From Linanthus parryae (taxonomy: Eukaryota > Streptophyta > Magnoliopsida > Ericales > Polemoniaceae), in NCBI GenBank assembly GCA_023055425.1, contig JALGPY010000004.1, forward strand, positions 57,497,718-57,561,717: a DNA stretch of 64,000 nucleotides. Reading direction: 5' to 3'. Positions 33,937 through 44,970 of this stretch are shown here, one piece after another. The first letter of the stretch is position 1, and each line of letters starts with the position of its first letter. A program made the translations under genes and the position numbers. The notes below the pieces were generated by a model. The model had not been told where the DNA came from. It searched no databases and saw nothing but the letters and a program-made list of their open reading frames with translations.

Positions 33937-34194
33937 CTTGGTCTGTTTCTTCTCTTTCTTCCAATTTTGACTTTTTCATCCGTAGGCATGTCACTTTGAC
34001 CCGGTGATTTGGATAGCAAAACGATGCAATTTTTCGTTAACTTTTTATGGTGTTGTAGAGTAAAGTTTAATGTACAACACCATGAAATTTTACCAAAAAA
34101 TTACATCGTATTGCTAATCAAATCATCGAATCAAAGCGATTTGATGAATAGTGGTAAAACTCAAAAGTGGAAGAAAGAGAAGAAACAGAGGAAG
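33937..34194. mobile_element. Stowaway-like MITE (Tc1/mariner type), copy A only
   Basis: 258 bp between TA dinucleotides (33935-33936 and 34195-34196). The inverted ends are CTTGGTCTGTTTCTTCTCTT and the complement of AAGAGAAGAAACAGAGGAAG. Almost the whole element folds back on itself. The equivalent positions in B (about 45176), C (about 53618) and D (about 62707) are empty with a single TA, which proves insertion into copy A. Confidence 0.92.
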
Positions 34195-34319
34195 TATGTC
34201 CTAAATTAAACGTCAACTCGCATTTTAATAATTGAAATTGGATGGACGTTTACAAGTGTCAAATAAAATTCTCTATAGTCCTATTTGAAATGATTGAATA
34301 ATAGACAATGTCACACCCC

Positions 34320-34522
34320 ACACATTAAGCAAATCACTGGGGCGTGAAGCTCAGACTAGACATCATGACATGCCAGACCCCTAAACAGAAAGAGGTAAAG
34401 TTCATGGCCATGAATTAAGTAACTAACTATGATTCAGCATATGTGTGCGTTGACCATAAGAAATATACTTTCAACAACTTTGTGTCAACCACAAGTCGTT
34501 AGAATTCAACAAATAAATTAGT
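34320..34522 (+). repeat. unit-end direct repeat, copy A
   Basis: ACACATTAAGCAAATCACTGG...AACAAATAAATTAGT, diverged direct repeat of 28491-28690. Corresponding copies: about 45300-45480, 53745-53944, 62830-63053. Its last ten bases ATAAATTAGT (34513-34522) are the left target duplication of the retroposed segment. Confidence 0.7.
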
Positions 34523-35277
34523 AAAGTAGAAAGTAACTCGTTATGAAAAGAAAGATGGTTTGGCTCAGGGGAGAAAAGAGGATTCTCACCTCTCTCTAGA
34601 TTTCTGGAGAGATAGTCAGTCGGCCGGTCATCCACTGCTTGCTTGGTCTCCTCGGAGATGTTATGCAGGTAGCTAGCTGGCTAGGTTCATATCAAAGCCC
34701 TCTTCGCCTTTTCTTCTTTTTGGCTTCCCAGATCTGTGTTTGCGGGTCACCTGCGGCGGTTTCTACGGCTTTGATCTTCAAGGTTCTCTGGTGGTTCTTG
34801 CCTCTTGTTCTCCGTCGGTGTTTCGGGCCCATGGTTTCACTCCGCCGCTTCAAGGTCTTTTCAAGCGACACTCTTCACCGTCGTCGACAGTTCCACCGCA
34901 TGCCGAACTCGAAATTCCTGGTAGGTTTTCTCCGTTGTCGGTGTTGTCCTAGGCCAATCCTCGGCAGCTTCATGTATATTCGCCGTCTCTTATGTCGGCT
35001 GCATACCCCAAGTTACCGACGAATCCAGCGTCTCAGCGCTTCAAGATGAGGCTCTTTTTTCCTTGTTGCTCCGAACAAGTCTAGTGACTTGTTTGGTTAC
35101 AAGTTTTGTTGACGTCTTTGTTGTAGTTGTTCCTCCTCATGTATTTTACATGTTTTTTCCTTATTAACCTTAGATCCCCTTGCATAATTTTGGATATGTT
35201 ATTAGCAAGATCCTCTAGAAAAGTCTGGTACTTAAAAATAGTTCGGTTTAAAAAAAGATAAAAAGAACAGAAAACTG
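34523..35277 (+). mobile_element. A-tailed retroposed segment, copy B
   Basis: Flanked by an imperfect 10-bp direct repeat, ATAAATTAGT (34513-34522) and ATAAACTAGT (35278-35287). The right end is A-rich (35249-35275). Both are hallmarks of target-primed retroposition. A frame of about 130 codons (34639-35049, R/L/S-rich) is shared by B, D and E. It shows no known domain, and the alternative frame 34740-34952 is equally open, so coding is doubtful. It could be a SINE-like or 5'-truncated LINE 3' end, or a processed transcript. Confidence 0.65.
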
Positions 35278-35287
35278 ATAAACTAGT

Positions 35288-36379
35288 TGAACGCCGCAGA
35301 TTTTCAACCTCAGTTCAAATGAAATCTTATGTACATGTATAAAAGTATACAAGTGAAGTGTGTAAGTATCTAAGAATGCATGATCAAATATACTCTAGTA
35401 GGGGGTGTTGAATAAACTATGGCAACATAAGCTAAAATGGTGGTTTTAAGATATAGGCAGAGAAGTTACGTTGTGAAGATTTACAAAGCTTGAAACCAAT
35501 TTCAAAGCTTTGAACTGAAACAGATTGTATAAAATCTTATGAGAATTTTTAAGGTTTTGAAAAGCCTTTCAATGCTTTGAAAATGTCCTGTGGCGAAACA
35601 GTTTGCATGAAAATAAAGTACTGAAATATAAAGAGCACGACAGAAGTATTCGTTACGAAGTTCGGCCTCCAAAACACCTACTCTCAGCCGCAGGATCTGA
35701 TTCCTCTAGGATTTCAAAAACTTCTTATTTATCACCAGTTAATCCCTCGTTCTCAGGCCTAAGAGAATTGCCTTACTGTTACACCAGCTTGTGGTGGTCT
35801 GCTATCCTATCTAGTTATGAGTTATGTTGTCTCTCTTCACTCAGTAACAAGTTCTTAGCGTTGAACAATAGTAAAATTACACGACATGCGGAAAATTTCC
35901 CTAATATTTCACAAGTTCGTTAGGTGTTATGAATGTGCCTTGAATGGAGTCGGCAAGGCTCAAGCGAGGAATTAGAAGAAGAGGCATCAAGACATGAAGA
36001 AGTGGAGGAAGGAAAAACTCATTGCCCTTTCGCACGAAAGGAAGAGGGCATTTGCACGAATGATTCGTGCGAATGGCATGCCCAATATCCATAATGGGAA
36101 ATTATCGGGAAACTCCAGGAGCACAAGAATACGTTCCAACATTTCCTTTTGGCTCTTCCAAAGGGAACAAAGGTAAACATGGTGTCCTTTCAACTCGTCT
36201 CTCATAATTTCTATGTAAGAGATAGACCAAATCCTGGTTTGTTTAGGCTTATCCCTAAAGATTATCGATTTACCTGGTTTCTCTAGGTTATCCCTATTAC
36301 TCCGCCCAATACAGATTCACAAATAATAGGATTATAGCTATTTAGTCCATCTATTTAGTCAATTTATAAACGAAATTTG
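35288..36379. other. unit B spacer with ~600 bp absent from copy A
   Basis: The part 35288-35895 occurs also in D (54718-55310) and starts in E, but is missing in A. Its first ~40 bp (GCAGATTTTCAACCTCAGTTC) resemble the sequence following the internal direct repeat at 28685. The rest has no identifiable gene. 35900-36300 matches A and D. Confidence 0.55.
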
Positions 36380-37350
36380 TCAGCAAAAAAGAATGTGATG
36401 CACGAGAAATATTTGTATTATGCAAGCGGTTGGTTGATATGAAGCGCTGGTCACAATGTTGTAGGTGGTCTCTGTTGGAACTATGCTCACAATGTGAATC
36501 AGTCCTCTTCCGCCTAACTCCTTGTTGGTTGCTGCCACTTCGCTGACATCATATTCTATTCTAACATTGGCCCTCTCATCTGTTGTCTCCATGTCAAATT
36601 GGCAGCACTGCTCGTACCTGGTAGATGCAGCTTTGCGCCACTTCTCCCTAAGACTTCCTGCCATTTTGTTACTTGCCCGGTCCAGTTGATTGGGTCTGCT
36701 AAACTTATTCTCCAACTTAAGAAGTCCTCCTTTCACTAATAAATGACTCCTCGATAGCCTTTCTAGCATTGATTGCAAATGTATTTTGGCAGTGCACTCA
36801 GGACCTTCCTTTGTGGGTTACCCATGCCTCCAGTCAAAGCTCCTGCCTGCGCTCTTGATTTCATTGGTCCTCTAGTTAGCTACAGACTCTTCACTGGCTT
36901 GAGGTCCAAAGGCTTCAATGAACTTAGCAAGAAGTTGTTGAGTATTTTTATCCTCGCTAGAAACATTTCGTATGTAGAATATTTGAAGTTCTTTGGGTAC
37001 AGTAGTTCTTGAATAATCTTGGAATAAGGAAGCAGCAGACTCATGAATGGGACTGGTTTCCCCATTGTTCAACTTTACACCATTTCGACAAGCCCCTCCA
37101 AACAATATCTCGTTGTCTGAATGCACGAATAGGTTGAGATGGCAACACCTGAAATTTTGTGAACAAATTTCTTTGATTGTGGCTTCACCTGCATTAGGCG
37201 TTATGGAGCATATGCATGTGCATAGCTTGCTGAGCCGTAGGTGAGAGGGAAGCTTACATAACTCCTGTACTGTCATCATCTGATACTGATTATGATCCAT
37301 TTTACATAAGCATAATCTCCTCCATGGGTTGTGATACTGGAGTGGCTTTT
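36380..37350 (-). pseudogene. conserved minus-strand ORF region of unknown identity, copy B
   Basis: Two long minus-strand frames (36872-37363, 163 codons, and 36380-36778, 132 codons) lie in tandem. The upstream one ends QLLAKFIEAFGPQASEESVAN. The downstream one reads LLVKGGLLKLENKFSRPNQ and MAGSLREKWRKAASTRYEQC. The same frames persist in D and, interrupted, in A. Similar substitutions in D keep the second frame open, which may reflect recent duplication rather than selection. No family recognised. Confidence 0.42.
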
Positions 37351-37868
37351 TGATGTAGGACACGAATTATGGAAAATATCATCAAGTTCAGGAAAACAGT
37401 TCCCGTCAGTACGCAAAATCAGGGGCAAAATTGAAGGGATTCGATATATGGTCGAACCATACATATTTCTGAGTCCAGACGACATTCTAAGAATAACTCG
37501 TGATAAGTCACGAGCACCATGCCAGTTTGGCCAAATTCGTCCATCTTGACCACCAATTCAGCAGATTTACTATTTTTGGCAGTATTTCTTTAGCTAATAA
37601 CTTTTAGTAGGAAACTCCAAATCAATTTCCGCAAATTGGTGATTTCTCGTAATCTCTCATATTTTCCGAATTTGATAGTTTTGGAATTGTTTCTATTTTC
37701 AGCAAATTTCAAATTTTCTTTATTTTTGGTCTGTTTAAGCGTTGTAAACCTTCGGGTAATTCATCTTTTACCTCATTATCAATAATATTTCACTTTTCTC
37801 TTGTTTGAGAAACGTTTATTACATGGAGATTGTCTTTAGACGTCTTTAATCGCTTCTATTCTGCGTCA
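37351..37868 (+). repeat. left LTR of short gypsy element
   Basis: 518 bp, matches 38828-39340 throughout with scattered differences. Ends CTGCGTCA directly before the primer site spacer AG. Confidence 0.93.
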
Positions 37869-37883
37869 AGTGGTATCAGAGCC

Positions 37884-38827
37884 AGGTTGGCCTCGCTCAT
37901 GACTGCTAGGCAAGGTGGAGAAGAGATCCCTGTTGACGTTGGTCGCATGTTAGGAACCCTAGACTCTCTACGGAGTCCATCTTCAATAGGCAACCCGCAC
38001 ATAGATAGCCATGGCAGTCTTATTGAGCAATCTATGGCAGTTCTTGGGAGGAGACGATTGGTGGATCGTTTTCAATCACTTTGTATCATCGAAAATAAGG
38101 TATGCAACTTGGATATTGATGATGCTCATACTAATTTTATTAGCACCAAGATTGTTGAGTATTTTAATATGCACACGGAAGATCACCCGTCACCATACAC
38201 TTGTGAAGGAGTTAATGGATCCGGATGAATATCCGAAATCAAAAAGACTTGTCAACTTTCATTTTCAATTGGTAACAAGTATAAATCAGAAATTTTATGT
38301 GATGTGTGTGATATGGAAGAGTGTCACTTGTTGCTGGGGCGACCATGGCAATATAGTGTCAAAGGTGTTTATGATGAAGTCCACAATGGATTTTTATTCA
38401 TGTGGGAATCTCACAAGATTGGTATTTGCTCTAGAAAGGTTGAGGCAAAATCCAATGATGAAGGAAAGAGGATTGAAGAGACCAAGGTGTTGCAAGAGGA
38501 TACGATTGAAAGTGCTGAGGAGAATGGAGCATGTTCAAAAACTAACACCGAAATTTCAACGATGCTAGATACACCAACTTCAAGTCTTACTCATGGTACT
38601 ACTGATTTTCATGGAATTGATTATTTTTATTTTACATATCCATTATTGGTTAATCTTGTCAACAAGCTGAAACATATGGAGAGGATGCATAATTTGAATA
38701 ATTGCAATTATGCTGACAAGATGAAGATTCTGCGTGTAAAATATTCGAAGTATCTTTTTAATTGGAGTGGAAGGTATCAAGATTCTAAAGTGAACTCGAG
38801 GACGAGTTATTTCAAAGAAAAGGTGAC
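37884..38827 (+). pseudogene. gag/protease-region remnant of short gypsy element
   Basis: Overlapping broken frames: an N-terminal MTARQGGEEIPVDVGRML stretch, an IVEYFNMHTEDHPSPYT stretch near 38150-38205 (region after the retropepsin motif), and MEECHLLLGRPWQ at about 38312. No RT follows. The piece ends in the CTCGAGGACGAGTT motif (about 38796-38809) that precedes the 3' LTR in related elements. Confidence 0.72.
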
Positions 38828-39340
38828 TCATGTAGGACACGAATTATGGAAAATATCATCATGTTCAGGAAAACAGTTCCCGTCAGTACGCAAAATCAGG
38901 GGCAGAATTGAAGGGATTTGATATATAGTCGAACCATACATATTTCTGAGTCCAGACGACATTCTAAGAATAACTCGTGACAAGTCACGAGCACCATACC
39001 AGTTTGGCCAAATTCGTCCATCTTGACCACCAAATCAGCAGATTTACTATTTTTTGCAGTATTTCTTTAGCTAATAACTTTTAGTACGAAACTCCAAATC
39101 AAATTCCGCAAATTGGAGATCTCTCGTAATATCTCATATTTTCTGAATTTGATAGTTTTAGAATTGTTTCTATTTTCAACAAATTTCGAATTTTCTTTAT
39201 TTTTGGTCTATTTAAGCGTTGTAAATCTTCGGGTAATTCATCTTTTACCTCATTATCAATAATATTTCACTTTTCTCTTGTTTATGTTTATTCCATGGAT
39301 ATTGTCTTTTGACTTCTTTAATCGCTTATATTCTGCGTCA
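38828..39340 (+). repeat. right LTR of short gypsy element
   Basis: TCATGTAGG...CTGCGTCA. Its first bases differ from the left LTR (TGATG). A shortened relative of this LTR end forms the start of copy C (45499-45682). Confidence 0.9.
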
Positions 39341-40119
39341 CTTTTTATTCCTGCGTAGGTGGAATTACCGCTGGAGTTGTGTAGTGTTCCTCGACCTTCC
39401 TCTTCTTGGAAAAGTGTTCTCCATTTTATTCAAGTCACTTCCATGGAGAAGGGGCCATAATGTTGACATGAGATTTCAAGGACCAAATTGATCTTCTTAG
39501 AAACTCGAAAATGCAGTTGGATACAAGCGATGGTCCGGGAGAACAGTGACGAGTAGATAACGTGATGATGGAATGACAAACTCAATCGATCACTGAAATG
39601 GAATACCACTAATACACTTGCAGAATACTGAATTACAACTCATGCAGTGCTAAAATGGAACCGATAACCAATGAATCACACTACCAATGGTCACAATTAC
39701 AGAGCATGGACTACCATGTAAAAGATAATCTCGATTTCTCTATATAATATGTCCTCTCTTTATCCTGATGTTAGAACATGATCCCCTTAAAAATGCCCCG
39801 AGCCTCCCTCTATATACTGCTACTGTAAAGGTTTGACTTCGTCCAACAGCTTAGCATCACAAATGCGACACCCTTGACACATTAAGCAAAGCACTGGGGC
39901 GCAAAGCGCAGACTAGAAATCATGACATCCAGAGGTTAAGTGGCAGACCCCAATACACAAAGAGGTAAAGTCGATGACCATGAATTGACTATAAGAAATC
40001 TATTTCAACAACTTCATCCCAACCACAAGTGGTAACCGCTTCAACATATAAATTAGATGAAAGCCCCAGATTTTGAACTTCAATTCAAACGAAATATTGA
40101 CTATATTCGGAGAAGGAAG
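39341..40119. repeat. unit B spacer with internal direct repeat
   Basis: Equivalent to 27961-28740 in A. The direct repeat lies at about 39870-40060. No gene seen. Confidence 0.6.
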
Positions 40120-41124
40120 ACTATTAATTACCTGAAGAAATACTCAGTGACTGTTCAATTGCATCTTCAAGGCCGGATGGAGCCTTCCGTTTTCGTATAG
40201 ACACACTTGTATACTGATAAAGAGTTAAAGTTTATTTTTTCCTACTGTATGTGAAATGAAAAAATATAAACCAGTCATAACTTCATGGTCAGGTTCAGAA
40301 TCCGTAGAACAATGGTGAAAAGGATGAAAAATATGCCATGTAATTAAGAGGACTATGAAGAGAATTTGTCCACAACTCATAAGTTGCTTTCCACGAAGGC
40401 ATATATCGCATCTCCTCATCCTCCAACTCGTCTCTGATAGGTTCCTTTACAGGATCCATTGTCTTGTCATAAAACCAATCTGTGGGTCAGCAAATTCATG
40501 AATTAAATGGATGGCTCTCACAAAAGGAATGGTGTCCTCCAAGACCACAAGCGATCCACATCAGAATGAAGCAGCCCGAACCTTATCAGCAATTCTTCTA
40601 CCATCAGTAGAGGAATCAGAAACTGAAGAAATCTACTCACATGATGAAAACATCTTCGCCAAGTTTTTATTTTCTAATACAATAATCTCGAGCACATCGT
40701 TGACTTTATCTTTGTTTCCTTGACCAGCTCACCAGTATTGTTTACAGCTCCTCATTAGAAGACAATTGTAAATGACTTTTGTCAACATTCTTACATTGTT
40801 CAAATATTGGTTATGAACTATATTGTGTCTATGTTCTCCAACATTATCTCTAAACAATATGATGAGCTGATTGTACAAAATTCATGGGCTACTTTTCTAT
40901 AAATAGTTTTCCTACAATTATCATGTTCCGTGATGTATGGTTTTAGATTATTCGAACCACACTATCAGTCCAATCTCCTCAATGAGTTCATCAAAGACCA
41001 GTATCCAGACATCATAATCTCCAATTGAAGTTGAAATATCCGCTGACTTGAGGTATAATGCCCTTTTGGGAAATCCATTAAAACATGAATAAAGTCCCTC
41101 GTGCTCTAGTCCCCCACTTATCCA
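40120..41124 (-). pseudogene. hAT transposase pseudogene, minus strand, copy B (5' end deleted)
   Basis: Same as 28741-29828 but cut at its upstream side by the deletion that joins CTTATCC to ATGTTAGAG. It keeps the EEMRRY/ELWTNSLHSP-like and KSPDIS parts with several stops. Confidence 0.72.
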
Positions 41125-42064
41125 TGTTAGAGAACACAGGGGAAATGAACTTCAACGAATATCTATCTAACAACGCACTGATGTTGACAAATTTCATTTA
41201 CACCCGTCCAAGAATTTTAATGGTGATGAGGAGCCATACAAGTTCCGGTGAACAGGTCAAGTCAACTAAGATCAAGTCAACAATGAGTTTCCTCGCACTC
41301 GAGAACATGTATTGGAGAAGAAGAACTCGGAGAAGATGTTTTCATCATCTGAGTGGAGGTCATCGGTTTGGGCTTCCAGTAATGATGGCAAATGAATTGC
41401 TGATATGGCTAGGGATGCTTTGTTCTGGTCTGGAGCACTTGTGGTTTTAAAGGCCACCATTATTCCTTTAGTTAAAGCCTACATTCCATTCATGTATGTG
41501 CTGACACACCAATTGGTTTTATATACGAGAAAATGGATCAGGTAAAGGAAACCATCTTAGATGAATTCGAGTATGAGGAGGTCGCATTTATGCCTTATTG
41601 AAATGAAAATGATGAGTTATGGATAATTGGCTTCATAGCCCTCTTCACTCCGCAGCATATTTTCTGAGCCCTTTGTACGGTTATTCAACGGATTTTGAAC
41701 CTAAGGATGAAGTTATGAGTGATTCATATTTCTGCATTTCTCATATGGTAAAGGAAAAGAAGCTTCAACGGTTGATCAATATACAAGTTGGTTTGATTCA
41801 CAACAAATAATAATATACAAGTTGGTCTATATGAAAAAGGTAATGGTCCCTTCATTCTTGAAGATGCAATTCAACAGTCCCGGAGTATCTCTACAAGTAA
41901 TGAATTAGATGCGTCTCCTAATATCCTCGACTTTCAACTAGTTTATTTGTTGTCGGTTGAAGCGGTAACCACTTATGGTTGTCGTGCAGTTGTTGGAATT
42001 AAATTTTTACTGGTCTTGCACTTGACCTCTTTGCGTCTAAGGGCCTGGCACTTATCCACCTTAT
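41125..42064 (+). pseudogene. hAT transposase pseudogene, plus strand, copy B (5' part deleted)
   Basis: Begins directly at the word ENTGEMNFNEYLSNNALM. It continues through EQVKSTKIKSTMSFLALEN, a frame change, a GFIYEKMDQVKETI-like segment and TTYGCRAVVGIKF. The DIQSS and KSVDIS parts of A, C and D are gone. Confidence 0.8.
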
Positions 42065-44970
42065 GGCCTCTATGGAGTCCAAAATCCTTGTTTGACTTTT
42101 TTCCTATATGCTTATGTAACGTTTATTATAAAATAATTTTCAAAACTCTAGCAGACTGTCTAAAAATATTTCTACCTACACTTATTGACTCAACACAGTC
42201 TGCCTTCATTAAATGCCGTCATATTTCAAATGTTTCTATCATTATAGAAACTATTCACACCATTCATTGCCAAAAGAATAAGTTAGGTTCTTCTTCCCTC
42301 AAAACTCGATATGGCTAAGGACAACCATAAAATAGAGTGAACCTACCTTCATAATGTTCTAGTTAAGATGGGGTTTCCCGTTAATTTTATAAACGATATT
42401 ATGACTTGTGGGACTTATGCTTCTTTTAATATCTTAATTAATGGGCACGGACTAAGTACTTCCTTCCAACTAGGGGCATTCGAAAAGCCGATCCCATTTT
42501 CCTTATCTTTTTTCTACCGAAGGCTTATCCTGCATTATTAACCAAGCTGTCTCGAATAATCTTCTTAAAGGAGTTAAAGCTGGTTCAAACTCCCATAGTA
42601 TAACTCACCTCCATTTCGCGGATGATAGTATATTTTTCTCTAAAGAAAATAAGAAAAATGCACTTACCATAAATTACATTCTCCGCCAATATTGTAGGGC
42701 TTCAGGTCAGCTAATTTATAAGTCAAAATCTGCAATTGTTTTTAGCCCAAAAGTCCCAAATGATATCTACCTCTTCTGTACCCAAATCTTAAAAATTCCA
42801 ATCGCTTCTTATCACGATAAGAACTTAGGATTGCCTAATTTTATTGGGAAACATAAAAAACAAAATGTTTTAAGTATTATTTTTATTAAAAAAATCAGGA
42901 ATAAGTTATTTGGTTGACAAGATAATTTCTTTCTCGGTGAGGAAAATTAATTCTCATAAAATATGTAATTCAAGCTATTCCTATTATGTTCGTTTTTCTT
43001 TACCGGCTACTTTTTGCACAGATATTCAAAAACTCTTGGGAGAAATTTTGTGGGGAAATGAAATTGAAAAACAAGATTATTTGAAAAAATTGGGGTTACA
43101 TGTGTAATCCTAATAGTGTTGGGGTTTGGGTTTTCATCACATGCATGCTTTTAATATTACTTTATTAAGAAAATAAGCGTGGAGATTTTATAATGACCCT
43201 AACTCTCTTCTTGCCAGAGTTCTTAGAGGAAAATACTACAACAATTCTATTCTACAACTGTCACTGTGGTTGTTTCTCTAGATCCACGTATGTTTAGAAA
43301 ATTACCGTTACAGCTAAAAATATCAGTTTCCAAGGGGTACATCAAGGCATAGGTAATGGTCAAGATACCCTCATTTATCACAATCGTTGGATCTATACAG
43401 TTTGGGGAATGGAAGCCGAACTTCCCTTTGGTTCTCCTAGAGCACGGCCTTCCTTTTTTAAACCCATTTTTAAGGAACTCGAAAACAAATTGGAAAATTG
43501 AAAAACAAGGGTTTCCGGTCAGAAAATTTTTAAAATACCGAAAGCAAATTTTTTTAAATATTTCAAAAGAAAAAAAAAATGAATTGTTTAAGTCAGTCCC
43601 CTTTTTAAAAGAATAATACTAATAAAAGAACTTTCGAAAATAAATTCAACTCTATTCTTTAGATTGAGAGAAGTATATAAATCAAGCATTCGTCCTCGGT
43701 AGAAAGCCTAACAGATTCCCAACTCTTAAAAATGATTTTAAAGTATAAGATCTTACCACCTAAATTTTTACTTGGAATACATATTTAATTCTGTCCAATT
43801 TCGCGGAAGATGGAGCTGGTGCAATTCTTCAAATGCCCCTTGTCTTTCCTCTAAATCAAGACAACATGGTTTGGACCCAATTCGAAAATAGAGACTATTA
43901 GGTTAAGACAACCTATCATTTGGTGGTCTCTAACATAATCCGTGAGACAAATAGCACTATCTCATCCTCTTCCAATTTTATCAAATATATTTTTTGGACA
44001 AATCTGTGAAAACTTAACATTCATATCAAAATTAAAATATGAATATGGAGACTTTATCATCAATGTATTGCTACAAAAGACAATATGAAGAAAAAATTTA
44101 TCCCTTTACCTCCACAATGTTGCTTATGTTCTTATGGTCAAGAAACCACTGCTCATTTATTACTTCATTGTTTGTAGATTTTCCAAATTTTCAAGTCCCC
44201 TCTCCCATATCTGGAAATAACCTAAGTCTGACCTTCGTTTCCCTATTTGTTTGACGATTTTTTTTTCAACTATAAAAAGTCAGAACAAACATATCTTGGG
44301 GTACTTGTGGAATATTTGGTAAGAAAGAAATCGGAGAATTTTGAACTCAAACTTTAGGACTTATAATGATTTAATTATGTCTAGTTTAACTGAAAACATA
44401 GAATTTCAAGAAGATACTTATCTTGGTCGGGAAATGTTTCATGCAAGTATTGGAGAAGAAGAAAAAGTCGTCTGATGGAAGCCGCCGCCTTCAGGTTTCC
44501 TCATCATGAACATCGACGCCCCTGTATCCACTGGACACCGTAGATCGGGCGGTGGGGCAGTGATTCGTAACTCCCTAGGTGACTTCGTGATGGCTATAGC
44601 ATTTCCAATCCCTTACAACAAAAATTCACTATTGGTCGAAGCTTATGCGGTCCGGATCGCCATTTTCGAAGCTTGAAATTGAGATTTTTGTTCTTTGATG
44701 ATTGAATCAGACAACCAAGAATTGGTCCTATGCTTAGAGAGAGAGGCGCCGTCTGTGGCTATCTCAGAGAAAGAACGGATGATAAATAGCGTCTCATCGC
44801 AGCTAGGTCATTTTATATATTCTAATGCTAGTTGGTGTAGGAATGATGAAAATGTCCTTGCTCATACCCTAGTTAAAATGGGCTTGGACTCTGAAGTTAT
44901 TTCTTTTTGGGCTATTACTTGCCCCAACAGCTTGCAAAACATTTGGGCCTTGGATATAGCCCGCTATTAA
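42065..44970 (+). pseudogene. L1-type LINE remnant, copy B
   Basis: Collinear with copy A. The RT catalytic box is intact as FADD (about 42614-42625), but frameshifts and stops occur on both sides. It is interrupted at 43398-43689 by plastid-like DNA. The RNase H-like end (MNIDAP...AVIRNSLGDFVMAIAF, MIESDNQELVLCLERE) closes at about 44970 with NIWALDIARY, a little more complete than in the other copies. Confidence 0.85.
43398..43689 (+). other. ycf1: plastid-like insert (ycf1/tic214 fragment, candidate NUPT)
   Basis: 292 bp present only in copy B, placed between TTTATA and TCGTCCTCGG of the LINE without an obvious target duplication. Translated pieces, in two frames, read [41 protein letters not shown], and FKRIILIKELSKIN followed by FFRLREVYKSS. 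This lysine/isoleucine-rich style matches my memory of the C-terminal half of the plastid protein Ycf1 (TIC214). Homopolymer runs of A and T fit plastid DNA. Plastid origin is inferred from motif style, not from a search. Confidence 0.6.

Larger units (their letters stand above)
17542..34550 (+). repeat. tandem unit copy A (about 8.8 kb plus nested elements)
   Basis: First copy of the roughly 9.1-kb composite unit in the window, with its first ~110 bp cut off by the gypsy insertion. Landmarks recur in B and D in the same order and orientation, for example TTGAATGGAGTCGGCA (18202, 35939, 55349) and AGAATGTGATGCAC. Private features are the copia element, the Stowaway-like MITE, and absence of a ~600-bp segment present in B, D and E. 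It is the most diverged of the copies in the hAT and LINE parts. Confidence 0.92.
37351..39340 (+). mobile_element. short non-autonomous Ty3/gypsy LTR element
   Basis: Starts TGATGTAGG and ends TCTGCGTCA with a perfect 5-bp duplication CTTTT (37346-37350 and 39341-39345). LTRs are 37351-37868 and about 38828-39340. The primer site TGGTATCAGAGCC is at 37871-37883. The internal ~960 bp keep only a bit of gag and a piece after the protease (MEECHLLLGRPWQ, about 38312-38350), a wording typical of plant chromovirus-like gypsy elements. RT, RNase H and integrase are all deleted. A and D have the empty site. Confidence 0.94.

Noticed and set aside
34639..35049. 136-codon ORF as a real conserved protein
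   Set aside because: Conservation with D and E is explained by recent duplication. Two frames are equally open, copy E has an early stop and no domain is seen.
36380..37350. Treating the unknown minus-strand frames as part of the hAT transposase
   Set aside because: They lie downstream of the hAT fragment on the same strand but show none of its motifs, and about 2.5 kb separate them in D from the start of the hAT part.
43356..43616. 86-codon ORF in copy B
   Set aside because: It starts in the LINE and runs into the plastid-like insert, so it is a junction ORF.
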